Source: Rhizophagus irregularis (lineage: Eukaryota; Glomeromycota; Glomeromycetes; Glomerales; Glomeraceae). Taken from it: a DNA stretch of 64,000 bases. The notes under the pieces were generated by a model. That model saw only the letters and a list, made by a program, of their open reading frames with translations, ran no database searches and was not told where the DNA came from. The translations under genes and the position numbers were made by a program. Of this stretch, positions 56,770-64,000 are shown in pieces; position 1 is the first letter of the stretch, and each line of letters starts with the position of its first letter. The DNA lies in contig NC_089439.1 of assembly GCF_026210795.1 (NCBI RefSeq), positions 62,001-126,000 on the forward strand. Reading direction: 5' to 3'.

Positions 56770-59700
56770 ATGAATTTAAAACCACAATTCTGGGAGGTTT
56801 AGTCATCGATAATAAAAATTTGTGATAAATTTAAAGTTGAAGCAAGTCTGTCCAAATAATAATATTTTTTTTTTTAATAAAAAAAAATAAACAAGATATT
56901 AGGACCATTTTCAACCGGAACACGTGAGCAAGATTTCGGTGCGGATCCATTAGAAGCTTATGGTAAATTACACTTAAAAAATAATTTGTTCAAAATTTTC
57001 TGTTAAAATAATTTTTTTCTTTAAAACCGATTAGGAGGGTTTTCAAAATTGAAATATTCGGAGGAACAAATATTTTCATCAGAATTAGCAGATAATGGGA
57101 CTGTAAAATGGTCTAAAATTCAATCAAATGAAGATGGTTCCGTAGGTCCAATTAATTTCAGTAATATTAGGTAAAAAAAAGTTAATTTAAACCTAAATAA
57201 AATTTATAAATTATAAAATATAAAAAAAAAATAATAACAATTTTTTGAAGATGGAATTTTAATAAGAATTCGTTGGGATGGTCAATTTCGCAATTTCAAT
57301 TATGGGCCCGTGGATATTTTACCGTTCCAGAATCTTCATCAGAACATAAAATTCCAATTCTTATACAGTGTCATAATATTGGAGATTTTTACATTAATGA
57401 TCAAAGATTTCATGGAGATTGGTATAATTATCGTACATCTTATTATATACTTTATTTGACAGTTAATACCCAATATACAATTAATATAAGAGTTGTTAAC
57501 GAAATTCGAATTTTTGGTGATAATACTCCACCAAGAATAACTTTTGATTGCGATTTGAGAAATTTAGAATTAGAAGAACTGGGTGCAATGTTTTTACATG
57601 AAAGGATTATTGTTCCAGATTTAGTTAAAGGAACGAAATTTGCCGGAGAGTATATGAGTATTCCGATTTTGAATACATTGGAAGATGAATGGATTAATGT
57701 TGATAAAGTTGAAGTTGTTAATTGTCCTATAAAGGTATTCGTCAAGGATTATGTTTCCTTTTTTTGTATCTAGCATATTTCACTTTGTTTATAAAATTTC
57801 AACAGATAAGAGCTGAATTAATTCCCACCTCTTATGACTCTCTAACACATGGAATAAGTCTTGCACCTTCACAACATCAAAATATTAAAATAAGATTAAT
57901 TTTAGAAGAATTATACTATGAGTCATTATTGCCATTTTCTTTAAAATTCTCTATATCTTTGAAATCATTACAAAGTCATAAAAATTTTTGGATAAAAACC
58001 ACCAAAGAAATTTTGATTAAAAATAAAAATTTGGATGAATTTTATAAGTTTACTTTTGAAGATTTTGATGAATCAATACAATATGGTAATTTATAAAAAT
58101 GATTTTTAAATAATATACATATTCTTAACTAATATTTTTGTTTTTTAGCTATGATTATGCATCCAAAAAAGCATAACAAACCAAATAAATCTCCTATATT
58201 AGTAGCATTACATGGTGCAGGTGTTGAAGCTAATGCAGAATTTTGGACTAATGCTTACCCAAAACAAGAATTTTCATGGGTAAATGTAAAATAAAAATAA
58301 ATAATGTTTTTTTTATTAATATATATTTTTATTAATTAAACAATTTAAAGATATTATTACCTACAGGAAGAACACTATGGGGATATGATTGGCATGGTCC
58401 AAGTTTATTAAATATTCAATATGCTATAAAAGCTTTAATGAATCCAACTGGAATTTTTAAAGATTATTTAAAAAATTCTATACCAGATTCAAATAAATTG
58501 TTTATTTCAGGTAATTATAATTATATTATTAAAAAAAAGTAAAGGTAAATTAATTTATTAATAAAATATTAAATAGGTCATTCAAATGGTGGACAAGGTG
58601 CTTGGTATTTTATCTCTCATTATCCTGATTTGGTAATTGCTAGTACACCTGCAGCAGGTTATGTTAAAATTCAACAATATGTACCATATTTTTGGAATAG
58701 TTATGCATATATTGATCCTATTTTAAAAGGAGTAAATATTTTATGAATAATTGAATATAATATACTTTTTATTAAATATAATTAATTGTTTTTAATATTT
58801 ATAATAGATTTTGGATTCTTCATTAGCAGAATTTAATAATGATTTATATATATCAAATTTGGTAAGTAAAATAATAAAAACTAAAAGTAAAATATTTTTT
58901 AATTAATTAAATTAAATTTATTTATAGGTTAATATACCAATATTAGCAAGGGTTGGAGCAAATGATAATAATGTACCTCCCATGCATTCCAGGCAAATGG
59001 TTAGATTAGTAAATGAATATTCACATAATCCATTAGCAATAAAGTAAGATTTAAATTTTATTTAAAAGTAAATAAATTTTTAAATTAATTATTATTTTTT
59101 ATTTTAGTTTATCAGAAGTAATAAATCAAGGGCATTGGTTTGATAATGTAATGAGTGATAATATTATGCAAGAATTTATGGATAAATATTTATTAATTTC
59201 TTCTCAAAAAAATTTTACTCAATTAATATCATCACAATTAATAGATGATAATCTTTTAATAAAAAATCCTATTTTATTAAATAAATTTAATATTACATTA
59301 GTTAATCCTGCAAATTTTGGAAGTAAATGTGGTATTATAATTGAACAATTAATTATTCCATTTAGGTAAGTAAAATAAGTAATAAAAAAATTATTTTATT
59401 AGATAAATTTACTTTTATTAATTTATTTTTTTTTTAATAAAAAAAATTAAAGATTAGGAAAAATTTATGTGGAAATTTATAAAGTTTTATCTGAAAATAA
59501 TTTATTTCAAATTATTTATTCTCTAAAAACAACAAATATTAAAAGATTTAAATTCAAGAAACAAGATGAAATTATCAGTTTAATTCCATTTTCTATTGAA
59601 AAAATTTCAAAAATTTCTATTGATGATATAGAATTTAATTTTAATTCATCATCTATAATTCAAATATTTCAAGAAGATTTTTCATTTTATAAGAATGATA

Positions 59701-60623
59701 ATGGAAGTATCTGGAAGGTAATATTTAAAATATTTATATATATATATTGTAATATTCTAATCCTTTTCTTTTTTAGATATCTAATAATAATACATGGATG
59801 TATACACAAAAACATTCTTTAACATATGGCCCAGCTCATTTAATTCTTGAATCTAAATTTCCATTACTCATTATAGTAGGAACAATTTCAATTTCAAAAT
59901 CTATTAAATTAAAATTCATGAATATGGCTCAGGAAATTTCTCATTCATGGTATCTTTATGGAAATGGAAATTCAATAATTATTTATGATACGGATTTAAT
60001 TAATAATAATAATGAATTTATTAGTAATGAATCTATTAAAGGAAATATAATATTACTAGGAAATGTATTTGAGAATAAAGTTACGGAAATAATTATGAAC
60101 GAAAGAATTAGTGATGGTACAAGATATTTATAGTTTTTCTCATTTTTATTATTATTTTGCACATTTTTAATTTTTAGTTAAATTTTATGATTAGTTAAAT
60201 TTTATAAAGACGGCTCATTTCAATTACATTATAGGAAATTTTCTGGACCCGGAATAGGTTATATCACTTAAAATTCTTTTTTTGTTCGATGTGTACATTA
60301 ACAATTTTTTTTTTCTTTAGGAATTTTATTTCTACACCCATATAAAGTTTCGCAACTTTCATTAATAATTTCAGGGACAGATATTTCCGGCTTGGATCAG
60401 ATCTCTAAATTATTTCCTAAACGAACTGGTGTCCCAATTCCAGATTGGATCATTACAGGACCCGAAACAAAATGGAAAGGAATTGGTGGTCTACTTGGTG
60501 CCGGGTAAGTAAATAAAGTTACTATTTTGGATTAAAATATATATACGTTAATAAATTAATATATCATGTAGATTCTGGAATAATGAATGGAAGTTTAGTG
60601 AAGTAATTGGCTATTTAGCTTAA
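56770..60623 (+). CDS. Alpha/beta hydrolase, prolyl-oligopeptidase-like (S9-type)
   Basis: Predicted 902-residue protein from 15 exons: 56770-56796, 56896-56962, 57035-57170, 57251-57734, 57806-58085, 58149-58279, 58351-58510, 58577-58731, 58808-58861, 58928-59043, 59108-59365, 59453-59717, 59777-60116, 60321-60504 and 60572-60623. Phases agree throughout. The N-terminal part starts near FWEILGPFSTGTREQDFGADP, then LGWSISQFQLWARG, a beta-rich domain. The hydrolase core has VALHGAG (oxyanion side), GHSNGGQGAW (nucleophile Ser), ANDNNVPP (Asp) and NQGHWFDN (His), so the triad is present. Similar large fungal proteins are annotated as peptidase S9 or AB hydrolases; the true substrate is unknown. 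The 9-codon first exon was chosen because it joins in frame to the conserved LGPF start, but it provides no signal peptide and is the weakest exon. Confidence 0.75.
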
Positions 60624-60757
60624 TTATGATTTAATTATGTGAATCATATAAATGTACATTAATTATTTTATACGTATTAAATATTATATTCTATCAAATG
60701 AAATAACAAAATCAAAAAACTCTAGACTATAAGAAATTTCTAAATTTTTATTTATTA

Positions 60758-63700
60758 TTAATCCACAATATTCCAAGTACTAAGCCACTTTCTACTTTTT
60801 AATTCGCTAGCAGGATAATTTATACCAAATGCTATATCTTTAAAATACCAAAATACTATTACAATTAATGAATAATATATGCCAAATATTATATTTTTTG
60901 TTTTTGGTTTACAACTAACGGTGAAATGATCCATCATAAATGCTGCCATTAACATTGAGAAATATAATGCAGGAAAATAATGATGTAAATATGTAACTCT
61001 TCCCATAATACAAAACGGTAAATAATGTAATAACCAGCCTATCCCGCATACTTTTCCCACATATAAAAAATGGTCCCATTGTGCTGAAAACAAAAAAAAA
61101 AAAAAAAAAATTTAATATTTTTATGTTATCACATATTTCTAATTTAAATCAAATAATTTTTCTCACCTGGAGAAAGATCTTTATATTTTCTCTGTCGTCT
61201 TATTAAATAGTAAAGTAATGTGAATACAAAAATTACTAAAGATGCCGTACCAGACCACCATATAATTGGATTCCCGAGTAGGTAAAACTTAACAACATCA
61301 TCTGCCCAACTACACATTCTCAACCCAACTTCTACAATTGGCCATTGTCTTGGTGTAGATGCAAGAATATCTTCTTTATCAGGATCAGGAACAAGTGCAT
61401 TATTTGTTGTATACATGGCAACATTTAAATGCCAGAAATCATGCAAAAATTTTGACCTATAATAGGATTTACCCCCACTTGGCACTATAAATTTTTTTTT
61501 TAAAAAAAATAATGATAAATATTAAATTAATCGTAGAGATTTTAAATAAATTTGACACATACATTTATCATTCCAATGTCGTTCAATATTCCAGTGAGTG
61601 AATGAATCCCTTGGATTATTGTTCTTATCACATGACACCTCAACTTGTTTAAACCCCCATTGTGGTAAAATTGCATTAGCAGCTCGAAGGTAACATCCAA
61701 GAAGACTATGGCGAAATCTCATACGAGTTGTTAATGATCTGATACGATTCGTCTTTGTATACAAATCATCTATAACTTCAATCACCCAATAATCATTAAC
61801 ATCTCCGATGGTATCATTACCATAGCCACTAACTTCCCATTGTGATTTTGTTACAGGAGCAGGAACTTGATGACTGTGTAAATTTCTTCCAGTACCATCA
61901 TGTATTAATCTAATTGTATCTCCATGAACCACAAATTCAACCTCAGTGTCATTATTGTTTATTTGAGCTTCTCTTGGTTTTGTAACAATCCAATCATTAT
62001 TAGAATCCTTATGGTGATAACAAGTTACTTGTTGTTGTCCCGACCCTTCTGGGTATGTTTGAACATGAGAATGTAAAAGACCACCCCCATATCCCATATT
62101 CTTGACCGTAATTTTTGATCCATATGCCACCTCTAAATAAAACATTATAACTTATAAATTAATAAATTATAAAGAATAAAAATAATAAAATAATAATAAT
62201 AAAAATGGTAAAGTAATTTTAACGAACCAAGAGGATTTTCCGAAAAGTCATTTCCATTGAGTCCAGCTTGAAAGAGAGAACTCATTTGAGCATCACCAGG
62301 TCCACTATTAGTAAGGATTGAAAAATGAATAGAAAAGCTCAACATATAAATCAATATAGGTAGAATTATCAAACAAATTATTCTCGCTATCCAATGTTTT
62401 AAATATATGGACTAAAAAATAAAAAAAAAAAGGTATTCCTTAAGAAATTTAACGCCCTTCCATTTCCCGTTAATGAAGAAAAAGAAACGAAAAAGAAATG
62501 TAAACTATCATTGCTACATTGCATATATACCTTTGGAATGCTCAAATCTCCAAATTTATCCCAGAGATCCTCAATTGTATACAATCCAACAAGTGCTGTT
62601 GCGAATAATCCGACCCATTTAATACTTTAATACAAATCAAGTCGTTAGATTAATTATAAGGGAATAAATAAATAAAAAAATATTAATATATTCTGATTAA
62701 ACTTACCTTGAGACACACCCAATGGAAATTCCAGTCAAAATAAGCCATAACCACCAATCTATCGAAAATGGGCTATAATTAAAAAAATTGATTTAAATAA
62801 CTTCAAACAGAGTCTCATATTAATTAATATTACAAAATAGTACACGTACTCATGTCTCTGATTATGAAATTTAACCATAAAAAATATAGTTGTAAAAGTA
62901 AAAAATAATAACATTGAGTCTAATAGGATGAAACGGCTTATACAAAGATATGCGGTATCTAAAGTAAAAAATTGATATAGATAAATAAAAAAAATATACA
63001 GATAAAAATTTTAATAAATTTTAAAATTACCTAACAATACCATGAGAGTCGCCAAAATAACGGCATGTTGCGAAAAGTCCAATTCAATGGCCGTAAAATA
63101 AGCCAAAGGAACCAGCCATGCACCAAATGAAGCTAAAAACATTCTCATAACTGTATAATTAACATTTTCTGGATACTTTGCACCGGATGCAAAGTCAAAT
63201 CCTCCATTGTAACCAGCAATTAGTCCTGCCAATGCAACTATCATTTTACCAAGAGGTGGATGTACATCAAAGTAAAATTCTTGTTTGATATAATGTGATG
63301 CAAACTAAAAACAACAAAAAAACTATTTAAATATTAAAGTGAAAGATCAATTACTAAACAGGTTTTAGATTACCTTTCCAAAATGTGCCTCATCCCATAA
63401 TACGATATCTGAAAGTGAAATTAAATAAAACCTTGTCCAAAATGATAAGAAGGTGAAAAATAGAGGATGAATAATATCATAGTATTCCTTATAAAACGCT
63501 TGAATCTCTTGTAACTATATATGTATAAAATCAATTACAATACGGATCAGGAAAAAAACGACTATTTTACTTATTTTACCTTAGTAACGGGCAAACGAGC
63601 TGGCTTCTGAGTTTTACCGTTTTCATCGTAATCTAAAGGTTCGAAAGGCTCGTATCCCTCTTTTTGTGTTTGTAAGGTATTAGTATGTCTACGCTTTAAT

Positions 63701-63798
63701 TGATCCATTTCTGAAAGGTTATTTCCAATAAAAGAGCTATAAGAACGACTATCGTCGAAGTCGTCACTTGACAAAACGTCAAGACGAACAGAGCTCAT
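60758..63798 (-). CDS. PMT2: Protein O-mannosyltransferase, PMT2 type
   Basis: Dolichyl-phosphate-mannose:protein mannosyltransferase, which adds the first O-mannose to Ser/Thr in the ER. About ten exons, including 63798-63580, 63514-63374, 63304-63031 and 62958 onward, ending with TAA at 60758. The N-terminal cytosolic tail leads to an early membrane helix, then the luminal catalytic Asp-Glu in LWDEAHFGK and HPPLGKM. Several membrane spans follow, then the MIR region (VKNMGYGGGLLHSHVQTYP, QQQVTCYHHKDSNN, IRLIHDGTGRNLHSH). More C-terminal spans end with YLHHYFPALYF. The MIR sequence matches the PMT2 subfamily better than PMT1 or PMT4. PMT2 usually works as a heterodimer with a PMT1-type partner, not seen here. 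No break noticed. It is convergent with the hydrolase gene, 134 bp apart. Confidence 0.88.
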
Positions 63799-64000
63799 AA
63801 AGTGAAATTGGTTTCCTCTTTGTATTGATTACAGAATAATAATATAAAAAGTAAGGCTATACTTGTAACATCTGATAAATGCATTTATTTTATGTAGATA
63901 ACAAACAAAAAACGTGTCCACGATCGACACGATCGACAGAGATATTCATTCGATTTCTACGACATGGACCAATAAGCGTCGACTCAAATTTATTAAAACT
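63799..64000. promoter_or_regulatory. Upstream region of the PMT gene
   Basis: Runs to the window edge. AT-rich with a short CGATCGACACGATCGAC repeat near 63922. Nothing else supported. Confidence 0.3.

Overview
The window looks like nuclear DNA of an arbuscular mycorrhizal fungus of the Rhizophagus/Glomeromycota type. It is very A+T-rich (by eye about 75-80 percent). The right-hand genes carry many short introns (about 60-110 bp) with GTAAGT-like donors and TAG acceptors. Gene content also fits: Crinkler-type proteins, a SAM-domain protein, a TKL kinase with a Cys-rich leader, a giant-virus-like DNA polymerase B relic, and many decayed transposons. The species is an inference; no rRNA or marker gene is present.

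Left part (1-23.5 kb, accessory). Two Crinkler paralogs on the minus strand (115-753, frameshifted and header-only; 18393-20458, full length with nuclease-like and kinase-like parts) also share upstream DNA. Between them lie: a coiled-coil gene followed by two families of near-identical hairpin introns (2940-3970); a ~53-bp tandem repeat; a broken family-B DNA polymerase of Nucleocytoviricota type (4884-7974) with a small Cys/His protein diverging from it (8095-8403); retroelement debris carrying a TA-flanked foldback element; a dead LINE split by another inverted-repeat element; a PIF/Harbinger-like MITE; and a SAM-domain gene with a 15-nt exon. Two inverted copies of one 177-bp MITE, each with an 8-bp target duplication, sit at 12.9 and 21.9 kb.

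Middle (23.5-41.5 kb). A minus-strand 2-oxoadipate/2-oxoglutarate dehydrogenase E1 gene of about 26 exons (23526-28153) and a plus-strand endopolyphosphatase-like gene (28517-30340). Then comes a 2.6-kb insertion (32662-35249) with an 18-bp target duplication and a poly(A) tail on the minus strand, carrying two unrecognised ORFs. A gene-free block follows: cruciform repeats, a 185-bp satellite of seven copies, and a 440-bp hAT-like element.

Right part (41.5-64 kb, core-like). In order: a Clr2-type silencing protein, a TKL kinase, a DXD sugar transferase, a mitochondrial FabG/OAR1-type reductase, a Tubby-domain protein, an alpha/beta hydrolase of 15 exons, and a PMT2-type protein O-mannosyltransferase. 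These are ordinary housekeeping or signalling genes, each with its own promoter; no operon-like linkage is expected.

Best candidates for something new are the hairpin introns at 2.9-4.0 kb (introner-like) and the poly(A)-tailed two-ORF unit at 32.7-35.2 kb. All exon borders were read by eye from splice signals and reading frame; none is confirmed by transcripts.
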